A stretch of DNA of 64,000 bases from Mesorhizobium sangaii (lineage in GTDB: Bacteria > Pseudomonadota > Alphaproteobacteria > Rhizobiales > Rhizobiaceae), in the NCBI RefSeq assembly GCF_014207355.1, contig NZ_JACHEF010000012.1, positions 1-64,000 of the forward strand. The letters are read 5' to 3'. A program made the translations under genes and the position numbers. The notes beneath the pieces were generated by a model that saw nothing but the letters and a program-made list of their open reading frames with translations, was not told the origin of the DNA and made no database searches. Positions 24,417 through 33,936 of this stretch are shown here, piece by piece (position 1 is the first letter of the stretch; every line of letters starts with the position of its first letter).

Positions 24417-26507
24417 ATGGCTATTACTAGCAGGGATACTGCATTACTCTGTCTCCCCTGTTTACTGTTACCTCTAGGGGGGTGCTACGGCGGTGGTACG
24501 ATTCCCGAGCGCGGGGTTTTGCTGAATTCGCCCTTCTTCGTCGCGTCCGACTCCGCCCCTGTGCGAGAAACTCGCGGGCCGCAGAGTCGAGGCTTTGAAG
24601 TGCCGGGGCAGAGGCAGGCGCAGCCAGTCGCAGCCACAGTGGAACGGAAGCTGCCGGTGGTATCGGATACAAGGCGCGTGAGCCTCGACTATGCCAATGC
24701 TGACATCCGTCAGGTCGTGCAGGATATCGTACGCGACGTTATGGGCATGCCCGTTACCATCGATCCTGGCGTTGGAGGGAAAATGACCCTTCATACGGCC
24801 CGCCAGGTGCCCGCGAATGAGGTGCCACGGCTGCTCGACAAAGCGCTGGCGCCGCACGGCTATGGATTGGCTTCAGGTGATCAAGGAGTTCGGGTGGGGC
24901 GCTTGGCCGACCTCGCCGGCGGCGTGCAGAGCAACGTTCAAGTTATTCCTGTGCGGTATGTCGATCCGGCTGAGGCCATCGGGGTAATCCGACCGAACTT
25001 GGAGGAGGGTGTGCATCTCACGCCAGCGCCCGGAGGGAGGGGGATTGTCGTCAGGGGGCCGCCCGGATCCGTCAGTTCTGTGCGGGAACTGGTCGGCCTT
25101 TTTGACACCGACGCCATGCTTAACAAGTCATTCGCGCTATACACGCTGTCTCAAGCGAGCCCGGCCGACATTGAGCGAGACCTCAGTTTGTTGTTTACGC
25201 AAAATGGCCAAAAGAGAGGCCTTGTCCAATTTGCGGCGCTAGAGCGACTGAATGGTATCCTTGTTGTGGCAGAAGATGCTGCAGCTCTCAAGCAAGTCCG
25301 CCAGGCGATCGTCAAATTGGATAGTGCGTCGGAGGCGACGGCTAACATTCACGTGCGTCCACTGCTCTACCGGCGGGCTTCGGAAGCGGCGCATGTGCTG
25401 GCGCAAACGTTCGGCGCTGAGGCGCCCAGTGCTGTCCCCCATGCACAGCCCGCGGGAATGTTCGGCAACCTATCGGTGGGAAGTGGCGCATCCAATCGAG
25501 CCAGCCTGCCGGTCAACGTGCCAGGTTTGCCGGCCGAAATGCCAGATGCGACCGTCTCGAGAACGCATCCGGTGGACGAAACGGTGATGTCACCGAACCG
25601 TCTTGGCCTCTCGGCGCCGGTGCGGATCCAGGCGGACACCGGGCAGAACGCGCTCGTAGTACTCGCATCACCGCACGACTATAAGATCGTGGAGGCCGCG
25701 ATCCGTCAACTCGATGTCAAGCCTCGACAGGTTCTCATCCAAGCCATCGTCGCCGAGGTGCGGCTGAATGATGGTCTGCGCTACGGTGTGGACTATCTTC
25801 TCTCGACCAAGGGCTTGGGCGCAGTTCCAAATGGTTTGTCGTATGTGTTTCCCGGCACGGACGTCAACATTGTGTTACATGGGCTAAGCGCGCTTGGGGA
25901 GGTCAAGGTTGTATCCGCGCCGCGCATTCTTGCGGTCGACAATCAAACCGCCACGATCCAGGTGGGCGATCAGGTCCCGATCCTCGTCCGATCATCGCAA
26001 TCTATCGCAAGCGAGCACTCACCGATCGTGAGCGACGTCGAGATGCGCGACACAGGGGTGATCTTGGCTGTTACCCCCAGAATCGGTGCCGGTGGTAGCA
26101 TAACACTCGATACGTTCGAGGAGGTCAGCACCGGCAACAGGAATACGCTCACCAATGTTCAATCCCCAGTGATTTCGATGCGCCGCCTCCAGAGTACCGT
26201 ATCGGTACGAAACGGCGACACCATCGCTATCGGCGGATTAATGCAAGATAGCACCAACCAAGCCAATTCTGGGGTTCCTGTGCTGAAGGATATTCCGCTT
26301 TTAGGAGGACTGTTCCGCAGCTCGGAAAACGCCAAGGAACGGACTGAGCTCTTAATATTGCTTAACCCGCGGGTGGTTGACAGTGACGCCGACGCAAGAG
26401 CACTGACCCAGGAACTGCGTGAAAAATTCGAGTCGCTGGCCCCCGACCTGGGCCGCCGGCTAACGCCGTCAGCTCAGTCGCAACCGCCGGTCCCAAGGCG
26501 AAAGTGA
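24417..26507 (+). CDS. T3SS outer-membrane secretin, GspD-like, lipoprotein
   Basis: 696 residues. Signal peptide with lipobox LLPLGGC (Cys 23). Then an N0 domain (VSLDYANADIRQVVQDIVRD, VTIDPGVGGKMTLHTARQV), N1/N2-type repeats, and the secretin domain from about residue 400 with VSAPRILAVDNQTATIQVGD, QVPILVRSSQ, SVRNGDTIAIGGLMQD and VPVLKDIPLLGGLFRS. In the best-studied rhizobial T3SSs the secretin is split into RhcC1 (NolW) and RhcC2; here one gene carries everything and resembles type II GspD. Being the last gene of the translocon operon, it most likely serves the T3SS as SctC. A stray type II secretin is the alternative. Confidence 0.88.
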   Translation: MAITSRDTALLCLPCLLLPLGGCYGGGTIPERGVLLNSPFFVASDSAPVRETRGPQSRGFEVPGQRQAQPVAATVERKLPVVSDTRRVSLDYANADIRQVVQDIVRDVMGMPVTIDPGVGGKMTLHTARQVPANEVPRLLDKALAPHGYGLASGDQGVRVGRLADLAGGVQSNVQVIPVRYVDPAEAIGVIRPNLEEGVHLTPAPGGRGIVVRGPPGSVSSVRELVGLFDTDAMLNKSFALYTLSQASPADIERDLSLLFTQNGQKRGLVQFAALERLNGILVVAEDAAALKQVRQAIVKLDSASEATANIHVRPLLYRRASEAAHVLAQTFGAEAPSAVPHAQPAGMFGNLSVGSGASNRASLPVNVPGLPAEMPDATVSRTHPVDETVMSPNRLGLSAPVRIQADTGQNALVVLASPHDYKIVEAAIRQLDVKPRQVLIQAIVAEVRLNDGLRYGVDYLLSTKGLGAVPNGLSYVFPGTDVNIVLHGLSALGEVKVVSAPRILAVDNQTATIQVGDQVPILVRSSQSIASEHSPIVSDVEMRDTGVILAVTPRIGAGGSITLDTFEEVSTGNRNTLTNVQSPVISMRRLQSTVSVRNGDTIAIGGLMQDSTNQANSGVPVLKDIPLLGGLFRSSENAKERTELLILLNPRVVDSDADARALTQELREKFESLAPDLGRRLTPSAQSQPPVPRRK

Positions 26508-26708
26508 ATGGGAACAGCTGACCAACCGGAGGTGGTTTTTCTCACTCGCTCGGCTGCTGGACTGGGCCGCGGAGGACTCTCAATAGGTCGCTCGACACTC
26601 TGCTGCAGAACGGAAGTGCTCTAATGGCGTGGGACCAGCAGCAGGGACGAATTCGTCGCCACAGACCGTATGGGTACGTATAAACTGGAGATCTAGACGG
26701 AGGTATAG

Positions 26709-28301
26709 ATGGATAGAATTAATAACAATGTTCACGCGGCAGCCTCTCCCATCCTGCACGCAGCCTTTGACCAGCACCTGCGAGACGCGGCACAGCACCC
26801 AGCGCCGGAATGCAGTGCAGGCCCTTGCACTCGTGTTAGCGCTGCCCAGCAAGAGGACCATCTCATTGAGGCCGCCCTGCAACCAAATATCGAACTTCTC
26901 GTCATCTCAAACCGAATTGCGACATTCGACCCGCTTCAACCGAAGACGGGCGGGCTTGCCGCGGCCCTCGAGCCTCTGGTGGAACGCTCTGGCGCCGTCT
27001 GGATGGGCTCCTCGGGCAAGTTAGGCGACGGCAACGAGCCCTTGGATATCGGGCCGCACGGCGAGGGCAAAGTGGCGAAACTCGATCTGCCGCGCGAGCA
27101 CTATTCGGGGTACTACGAAGGTTTCGCGAATTCGATATTGTGGCCGGCGTTGCACTCGCTGCCTGACCGAATGGCCGCCTCCGCAAAAGACTATGAAAGC
27201 TATCGGGAGATCAACAAGTTTGTGGCGGGAGCCGCATTCCACTTCAGGGATCGGGATGCAATCTGGGTGCATGACTATCACTTTCTTCCACTTGGAGCTG
27301 GTCTGCAATGTCTCGGCGTCGACAAGCCGATCGGCCTTTTCCTCCATACGCCATGGCCAGCACCCGACATCATGGAGCGAGTGCCCAATCATCGTGAGCT
27401 CATGCAATCGATGCTCGCCTACGATCTGCTCGGCTTTCAGACGAACTGGGACCTAGACAACTTCCGCGCCTGCCTCCATACCCATCTCGGGCTGGAAGTC
27501 GAGCACGGTATAGTGATCTCGGCGCGTGGGCAGACGCGTTGCCAGAAATTTCCGATCGGTATCGATCCCAACCAGTTCGCACAGCATGCTTCGGAGTCGC
27601 TTGCGAAACAGGACCTCTATATCTCGTCTTTGCAGAAGAAACTCAACGGCGCGAAGCTTGCAATCGGGGTCGACCGGCTCGACTACACCAAGGGTATTGA
27701 CGTCCGGATCGAAGCGTTCGGTCAAGTGTTGGCAGCCGAGCCGCGCAGCATAGTGCTCCTGCAGATCGCCAATCCCTCGCGCACCGAAATCGAAGCGTAT
27801 AAAGACTACAAACGTAACGTTGAGAGCCTGGTCAGCCGTGTCAATGACGAGCATGGCACGGACGAGTGGCGGCCGATCCTCTATGAGAATGATCCTTTCA
27901 CCCGGGCTCAACTGGCATGTCTCTACCGCGCTGCGCGTGTCGGCGTGGTGACGCCCTTGCGTGACGGCATGAATCTGGTGGCGAAAGAATATGTCGCGGC
28001 GCAAGATCCGAACGATCCCGGCGTTTTGGTCCTATCGAAGTTTGCAGGTGCGGCCGAAGACTTCGATCAAAATGAAGCGCTGCTGGTGGATCCTACCCAC
28101 CCTGACGAGATCGCGGCCGCAATTTCAAAAGCGGCCAATATGCCGCGCGAAGAGCGCATCCAACGCTGGCGGTCGATGATAAATAAACTTGAGGCATATA
28201 CTATCCACGATTGGTCGGCGCACTTCGTTCGGGAGCTGGACAAAAGCCGGGTCGGTGCGCGCGGAACAGTTCCGATATCTCCGCCTTGGTTGGATCAATG
28301 A
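26709..28301 (+). CDS. otsA: Trehalose-6-phosphate synthase
   Basis: 530-residue GT20 glycosyltransferase making trehalose 6-phosphate from UDP-glucose and glucose 6-phosphate. Family blocks present: LVISNRIATFDPLQPKTGGL, WMGSSGKLG, AIWVHDYHFLPLGAGL, LFLHTPWPAPDI, GVDRLDYTKGIDVRIEAFGQ and TPLRDGMNLVAKEYVAAQ. About 60 N-terminal residues precede the catalytic domain and are not part of the usual enzyme. Ribosome-binding site GGAGG lies just upstream of the ATG. No otsB neighbour is present. Trehalose synthesis is tied to osmotic protection in rhizobia, and a symbiotic-plasmid otsA is known in Sinorhizobium fredii NGR234. Confidence 0.95.
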   Translation: MDRINNNVHAAASPILHAAFDQHLRDAAQHPAPECSAGPCTRVSAAQQEDHLIEAALQPNIELLVISNRIATFDPLQPKTGGLAAALEPLVERSGAVWMGSSGKLGDGNEPLDIGPHGEGKVAKLDLPREHYSGYYEGFANSILWPALHSLPDRMAASAKDYESYREINKFVAGAAFHFRDRDAIWVHDYHFLPLGAGLQCLGVDKPIGLFLHTPWPAPDIMERVPNHRELMQSMLAYDLLGFQTNWDLDNFRACLHTHLGLEVEHGIVISARGQTRCQKFPIGIDPNQFAQHASESLAKQDLYISSLQKKLNGAKLAIGVDRLDYTKGIDVRIEAFGQVLAAEPRSIVLLQIANPSRTEIEAYKDYKRNVESLVSRVNDEHGTDEWRPILYENDPFTRAQLACLYRAARVGVVTPLRDGMNLVAKEYVAAQDPNDPGVLVLSKFAGAAEDFDQNEALLVDPTHPDEIAAAISKAANMPREERIQRWRSMINKLEAYTIHDWSAHFVRELDKSRVGARGTVPISPPWLDQ

Positions 28302-28580
28302 GGCGCAAATGCCCTCGCACCTGAACGCCGCTGAGTTGGACGCCGCGCTGAAACGCGCTATGGATAGACATTGGGTTCTGCCGACCACGAGTGGTGCAGA
28401 CCGCGCCGTAAGCCTCCCTGAACAACCGATCCGGCCCTAGCTAGTGCGCGTCCATAAACGGCAAGCTTCTGATATTATTGAATGAATCCTGCTTTTCGGC
28501 AGGCAAGGCCCGGCGGTTTCAGATACACTCGAGATCAAGCCACTGATTCCAAAGCGTTTCTGCCACCGCCGGAGCGGACA

Positions 28581-29415
28581 ATGCGCCAAGAACGCACCGT
28601 CCAAGCCAGCATATTCGATCTTTCGCCACGCACGAGATCGGCCACGAACTGAAGGCGATGTCGCGGTGGCTGGACGAGCACCGCGATCTGCTCGGCTTGG
28701 TGGCGCGAGACTTGGTCGGTGCAGCGTCAGGGCCATCGGGGCGGCAAGGCCTACCTGCTGAAGCGGTCTACGTTGCGCGCTTCTCAAGCAAAACCGGCAG
28801 TTGACCTACCAGGAGTTAGCCTTCCATCTTGAGGATTCAGCGTCATTTCGAGCCTTTGCGCGGCTGCCGTGGTCCTGGAGCCCGCAGAAGTCGGTGCTGC
28901 AAAAGACGATCAGCGCGATCCGACCCGAGACCTGGGAGCAGATCAATCGGGTGCTGCTGTCGAATGCCCGGCAGGCAAAACTGGAAGATGGCGGTGTCGT
29001 GCGGCTGGACAACACAGTGACCTCAGAAGCAGGCTGATGCCTTGGCCGGCGGCGCCGGCTTGGAATGGCACGATCACTGCCGCGCGGCCAAGAAGCGCGC
29101 CCGCAAGATCCAGTTCACACGTGGTCCACCCAATCGTGTTCCGCTCTACCACGAACTGATCGGGATCACCCACGCCACCTTGGCATATCTGCGGCAGGCA
29201 GCGGCGCAATTGGCCATGGCGAGCAATCCGCTCGTCGAACTCTGGCAGGCCCAGGTCTGTCATTGTCGGCCGCTGGTCGAACGCATCATCACACAGAGTG
29301 AGCGGCGGGTGTTGGCCGGCGAGTTGGTGCCGGCCAGCGACAAGCTGGTCAGCCTGTTCGAGCCCCATGCCGATATCATCGTCAAAGGCAGCCGCGATAC
29401 CGAATACGGCCACAA
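28581..29415 (+). pseudogene. ISNCY-type transposase remnant
   Basis: Several pieces in different frames: MRQERTVQASIFDL, HEIGHELKAMSRWLDEHRDL, then TYQELAFHLEDSASFRAFAR and LPWSWSPQKSVLQKTISAIR, an internal deletion after RLDNTVTS, then GLEWHDHCRAAKKRARKIQF and IIVKGSRDTEYGHK. These are in the order of a common rhizobial ISNCY-family transposase. The frame ends at a sharp junction near 29416 where DNA belonging to tdh begins, so the element has lost its 3' part. Confidence 0.8.
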
Positions 29416-29416
29416 G

Positions 29417-30132
29417 CCCGCCCGACATTTCAAGGCCGACGTCAAAACCCATGCCGAGCGCCGGCATGACATCGCGTAGCTTTTCCTTCGAGGTGTCGAC
29501 GACATGCTGGACGCCGAGCTTTTTCGCCAAGGCCAGCCGCACCGGATTGATGTCGGTGATGACCACCTTTCGCGCACCGACACACTGCGCCACCAACGCG
29601 CCCATGATGCCGATCGGCCCGGCGCAGGTGACCAGCACGTCTTCGCCGACCAAGGCCACATCGTCTGCGGCCACTGCCGCAGCTGCCGCGCGGGCAGGGG
29701 GCATCTGTGCCGAAACACGCTCGGCGTCGGCGTCAACCGCCCCGGCGCGTTCGGCGAGTATCTGGCGATCCCGCAGCACAATGTCGTGCCGATCCCCGAC
29801 GACGTGCCGGACGAGATCGCCGCGATCTTCGATCCCCTGGGCAATGCGGTTCACACAGCCCTGTCCTTTGACCTGGCCTGAAACGCGCTGGCCAACCTTA
29901 TATTTGGTGACCGCCGCACCGAAATCGGCGACCGTGCCGACAAATTCATGACCGGACAGTGCACCGGCACCGTCTTTTGCGCCCACTGATCCCAATTGTA
30001 AATGTGGACGTCGGTGCCGCAGATCGCGGTCTTCCTGACCTTGATCAGCCACATCGTTGGGGCCGATTTCCGGCACCGGCACCTCTTCCATCCAGATGCC
30101 GGTTCGGCCTTGGCTTTCACCAGCGCCTTCAT
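29417..30132 (-). pseudogene. tdh: L-threonine 3-dehydrogenase with an internal inversion, truncated
   Basis: The minus strand starts MKALVKAKAEP and continues, with frameshifts, IWMEEVPVPEIGPNDV, IKVRKTAICGTDVHIYNWDQ and KYKVGQRVSG. At about 29878 the next part of the protein (GHIVCGHCRSCRAGRGHLCR through PLGNAVHTALSFDL) is encoded on the plus strand, 29657-29877. The minus strand then resumes with VGEDVLVTCAGPIGIMGALV through GFDVGLEMSGG and ends at the ISNCY remnant. So about 220 bp containing the zinc-binding region is inverted. The substrate-domain end is missing. Confidence 0.88.
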
Positions 30133-30218
30133 CATGTTCGAGATCAGGATCTCCTACACCCTGCGGGATTGCGCTCCTCGCGCTCCCTCGAATAGCCTGC
30201 ACAACGGGAAGTAGGCTA

Positions 30219-31232
30219 CTAGTCCTTTGAATGTCCGGAATGGATCAGCCCCGCCTGCTCAGCCTCTTCGCGCAAATTCTGCCTCGGCCTTGGGCCGATT
30301 TGCTGGATGACCAGCCCGGCCGCCAGTGAGCCAAGATCGCCGCAGGTCTTGAGGTCGCGACCTTGCGTGTAACCGTGCAGGAACCCGGCGGCGTACAGGT
30401 CGCCGGCGCCGGTGGTGTCGACAAGCTCCCGGATCTTGGTCGCCTCGATGGTGACGGTCTCGTCGCCGCGCACGATGACCGAGCCCTTTTCCGAGCGGGT
30501 GACGGCGGCGATTCGGCAATCCTTGCGGATCTGCGCCAGCGCCTCGTCGAACGACGATGTCTGGTAGAGCGATTTGATCTCGTGGCTGTTGGCAAAGACG
30601 ATATCGACGGTGCCCGAGCGCATCAGGTCGAGAAACTCGTCGCGGTAGCGGTCGACGCAGAACGAATCCGAAAGCGTCATCGACACCTCGCGGCCCGCTG
30701 CGTGCGCCAGCTTCGCTGTCTGCCGGATCGCCTCCTTGGCGCGTGGCGGATCCCACAGATAGCCCTCGAAATAGGTGACCTTGGCGCCCGAAGCCTTGTC
30801 GGCCTCGACATCTTCCGGCCCGAGCTCGACGCAGGCGCCGAGATAGGTGTTCATCGAGCGCTCGCCGTCGGGGGTGACGAAGATCATCGAGCGCGCCGTC
30901 GGCGGCAGGCCCTTGAGCGGCCTGGTGTCGAAGGCGACGCCCTGCGCATGGATGTCGTGGGCGTAGATTTCGCCGAGCGCATCGTTGGAAACCTTGCCGA
31001 AGAAAGCGGCACGGCCGCCGAAGCTGGCGACGCCGGCCGCCGTGTTGCCGGCGCTGCCGCCGGACGCTTCGATCGCCGGGCCCATGCGGCTGTAGAGCAA
31101 TTCGGCGCGCTGGGTGTCGATGAGGTTCATCGCGCCCTTGATGATGCCGTTGGTCTCGAGGAAGTCCTCGTCGCACTGGGCGATGATGTCGACAATGGCA
31201 TTGCCGATGCAAAGCACGTCATAATCCGGCAT
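30219..31232 (-). CDS. PfkB-family adenosine (nucleoside) kinase
   Basis: 337-residue PfkB sugar/nucleoside kinase. Start at 31232 (MPDYDVLCIGNAIVDIIAQC). Signatures: GGSAGNTAAGVASFGGRAAF near the N-terminus and the C-terminal DTTGAGDLYAAGFLHGY with the catalytic Asp and anion-hole glycines. The N-terminal NAIVDI and the context next to metK support adenosine kinase, which removes adenosine left after S-adenosylhomocysteine hydrolysis. Part of an ArsR-glyA-metK-kinase cassette, all on the minus strand. Confidence 0.85.
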   Translation of the reverse strand: MPDYDVLCIGNAIVDIIAQCDEDFLETNGIIKGAMNLIDTQRAELLYSRMGPAIEASGGSAGNTAAGVASFGGRAAFFGKVSNDALGEIYAHDIHAQGVAFDTRPLKGLPPTARSMIFVTPDGERSMNTYLGACVELGPEDVEADKASGAKVTYFEGYLWDPPRAKEAIRQTAKLAHAAGREVSMTLSDSFCVDRYRDEFLDLMRSGTVDIVFANSHEIKSLYQTSSFDEALAQIRKDCRIAAVTRSEKGSVIVRGDETVTIEATKIRELVDTTGAGDLYAAGFLHGYTQGRDLKTCGDLGSLAAGLVIQQIGPRPRQNLREEAEQAGLIHSGHSKD

Positions 31233-31341
31233 CAATGTCTCCGCCAAAAACCCGAGCCGGCTTCTTGCCATGCCCGGGCGCGAGCGGGGTCTGGGGAGTT
31301 GGAATGGGTTGCCGCATGTAGCTGGATCCAACATCGGCGCC

Positions 31342-32517
31342 TCACGCAGCTGCCGGTCCTGCCTCACGCAGCAAGTCGTCAGCTCTGTCCGTCTTCTCCC
31401 AGGTGAACTCCGGCTCTTCACGGCCGAAGTGTCCGTATGTCGCGGTCTTGCGGTAAATCGGGCGCAACAGATCAAGCATCTTGATAATGCCTTTCGGTCG
31501 GAGATCGAAAAGGTCGAGAATAAGGCGCTCGATCTTTTTTTCCTCGATCTTTGCGGTCCCGAAAGTGTTGACGAGGATAGACACCGGGGCAGCCACGCCG
31601 ATTGCGTAGGCCAGCTGAACCTCGCAGACCTCCGCAAGGCCGCTGGCAACGACATTCTTTGCGACGTACCGCGCGGCATAGGCGGCCGAGCGGTCGACCT
31701 TGGATGGGTCCTTGCCCGAAAAGGCGCCGCCGCCGTGACGCCCCATCCCACCATAGGAATCGACGATGATCTTGCGTCCGGTGAGCCCGCAGTCGCCGCG
31801 CGGCCCACCGACCACGAACCGGCCGGTTGGATTGACCAGGAACCTGATCCCCGTCGCGTCTAAGTAGGGAGGCAAGACCGGCTTTATGATCTCCTCAATG
31901 ACGCCTTCGCGGACCGTTTCTTGTGAGACCTCCTCGTCATGCTGCGTCGACAGGACTATGGTATCAAGCGCCACCGGGCGCAAACCTTCATAGCGGACGG
32001 ACACTTGAGATTTCACATCCGGGCGCAGCCAGCCAAGCTGTCCCGCCTTCCGCACCTCCGCCTGCCTTTTCGTCAGACTGTGGGCGAGTTGGATTGGTAA
32101 AGGCATCAATGTTTCGGTCTCGCTGCATGCGAAGCCAAACATGAGGCCCTGGTCCCCCGCTCCCTGGTCGAGATCCTGCCCTCGTCCCTCGTCAACGCCC
32201 TGGCTAATGTCGGGTGACTGCTCGGTGAGAGCCAGAACGACGGCGCAACGCCGACCATCAAAGCCGATGGCATCGTCATCGTATCCAATATCGAGAATCG
32301 TCTCGCGGGCAACTTGGCTGTAATCGACCTGCGCATCGCTGGTGATCTCGCCAGCCAGAACGACTATCCCTGTCTTCACCAACGCTTCGCACGCGACGCG
32401 CGCCTTCGGATCGGTGCGGAGGATCGCATCGAGGATGGCATCCGAGATGTTGTCGGCCATCTTATCCGGGTGTCCCGCGCCGACGGATTCGGAAGAGAAT
32501 ACGAACTGCCTAGTCAT
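31342..32517 (-). CDS. metK: S-adenosylmethionine synthetase
   Basis: 391 residues, complete. It makes SAM from methionine and ATP. Signatures: FSSESVGAGHPDKMADNISD at the N-terminus, GAGDQGLMFGFAC in the middle, and GGGAFSGKDPSKVDRSAAYA. No frameshift. A rhizobium would be expected to have another metK on the chromosome core, so this is probably an extra, island-borne copy. It sits 55 bp after glyA. Confidence 0.96.
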   Translation of the reverse strand: MTRQFVFSSESVGAGHPDKMADNISDAILDAILRTDPKARVACEALVKTGIVVLAGEITSDAQVDYSQVARETILDIGYDDDAIGFDGRRCAVVLALTEQSPDISQGVDEGRGQDLDQGAGDQGLMFGFACSETETLMPLPIQLAHSLTKRQAEVRKAGQLGWLRPDVKSQVSVRYEGLRPVALDTIVLSTQHDEEVSQETVREGVIEEIIKPVLPPYLDATGIRFLVNPTGRFVVGGPRGDCGLTGRKIIVDSYGGMGRHGGGAFSGKDPSKVDRSAAYAARYVAKNVVASGLAEVCEVQLAYAIGVAAPVSILVNTFGTAKIEEKKIERLILDLFDLRPKGIIKMLDLLRPIYRKTATYGHFGREEPEFTWEKTDRADDLLREAGPAAA

Positions 32518-32572
32518 TGAATGTCCTCGCTTCAGATGTTGGAGTTAGGTGGCGACCTTCGATTTGCCCGCC

Positions 32573-33910
32573 TTACCTGTCGGTGATGCCAGGGACCTCG
32601 AACGCAGCGCAGAAGTCGGCGACCTCTCTCCGCACGCAGGCATGGACATCCGGATCATCGGGCTGGCGGCAGACCAGGTCGATGAAGGCGGCAATCTGCA
32701 CCATTTCCGCCTCGCGCATGCCCATGGACGTCACTGCTGGCGACCCCAGGCGAATTCCGCTTGTGACCGCCGGATGGCGCGGGTCGCCCGGCACCATGTT
32801 AAAATTCGTAATGATGCCTGCCTTTGCCAGTCGCTCGGCATAGGCTTTGCCTGACAGTGGCCGATTGCGCAGATCAAGGATCAGCATGTGATTGTCAGTC
32901 CCCGCGGTGACCAGGTCATACCCTCGCTCCAGAAGCGCCCGGGCCAGCGCCTTGGCATTCTTGACGATCTGCTGACCGTAAACACGGAAGGACGGGTTCG
33001 CGGCTTCCTGCAAAGTGACAGCTAGAGCGGCGATGATATGCATATGCGGTCCGCCCTGCAGGAGAGGGAACACCGCACGGTCTATACGTTTGGCGAGATT
33101 GTGTTTGCTTTTCGGATGATAGAGCGCCTGATAACGATCTTCATTTCTTGACAAAATGAAGCCCCCGCGGGGACCGCGGATTGACTTGTGAGACGTGCTG
33201 CTGACGACGTCGCAATGGCCGACGGGGTTCGGGTGCGCTCCTGCGACAATCAGGCCACTGATGTGTGCGATGTCGGCCACCAGATAGGAGTCCACCTCCG
33301 AAGCGATTTCGGCCATTGCCGCATAGTCAAAGACACGCGGATAGGCAGTTCCGCCGACCCAGATGAGTTTCGGCCGTTCCCGCTTGGCCGTCTCGCGCAA
33401 GCGGTGATAGTCAATCTGCTGCGTCTTTTCGTGCAGCCCATAGGGGATGCGTTTGTAATCAGTGCCTGAGAAGTTGACGGCCCATCCATGTGTCAGATGA
33501 CCCCCACCGGGGAGGGACAAGCCCATCACCTTGTCTCCCGAGCTCAGAAGCGCGCGATAGACAGCCTGATTGGCCGGCGAGCCGGAATAAGGCTGGACGT
33601 TGGCGTGTTCGCTGCCAAATAGCGCCTTCAGGCGCTCAATGGCGAGGTTCTCAAGCTCATCGACGATCTCGTTTCCCGTGTAGTAGCGCGCACCGGGGTA
33701 TCCCTCGGCGTACTTGTTCGTGAAAATCGAGCCCGTCGCTTCCAGCACGGCCGAAGAGGCGAAGTTCTCGGAAGCGATCAGTTTGAGCGTCGTGCGCTCC
33801 TGCCGCTCCTGTCTTAGAAGCAGTTCGTGAACGCGCCAATCGACCGCGGCCAAGGGAGACCGTCCGTAGGTATCGGGCTGCGCGATGGCGCCGTCGGCGA
33901 AGTTGTCCAT
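32573..33910 (-). CDS. glyA: Serine hydroxymethyltransferase
   Basis: 445 residues, complete. PLP enzyme converting serine and tetrahydrofolate to glycine and methylene-tetrahydrofolate. Hallmarks: LKLIASENFASSAVLEATGS, NKYAEGYPGARYYTGNEIVD, and the PLP-lysine loop STSHKSIRGPRGG (usually TTTHKTLRGPRGG). A carried copy in a one-carbon cassette, 26 bp downstream of the ArsR gene. Confidence 0.95.
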   Translation of the reverse strand: MDNFADGAIAQPDTYGRSPLAAVDWRVHELLLRQERQERTTLKLIASENFASSAVLEATGSIFTNKYAEGYPGARYYTGNEIVDELENLAIERLKALFGSEHANVQPYSGSPANQAVYRALLSSGDKVMGLSLPGGGHLTHGWAVNFSGTDYKRIPYGLHEKTQQIDYHRLRETAKRERPKLIWVGGTAYPRVFDYAAMAEIASEVDSYLVADIAHISGLIVAGAHPNPVGHCDVVSSTSHKSIRGPRGGFILSRNEDRYQALYHPKSKHNLAKRIDRAVFPLLQGGPHMHIIAALAVTLQEAANPSFRVYGQQIVKNAKALARALLERGYDLVTAGTDNHMLILDLRNRPLSGKAYAERLAKAGIITNFNMVPGDPRHPAVTSGIRLGSPAVTSMGMREAEMVQIAAFIDLVCRQPDDPDVHACVRREVADFCAAFEVPGITDR

Positions 33911-33936
33911 GACAGTTTCGCTCCCATTGGATTGAT

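Noticed and set aside
28943..30202. A 419-codon minus-strand open frame
   Set aside because: It is a mosaic of antisense ISNCY DNA, parts of tdh and the antisense of the inverted tdh segment; only fragments match a protein, so it is not one gene.
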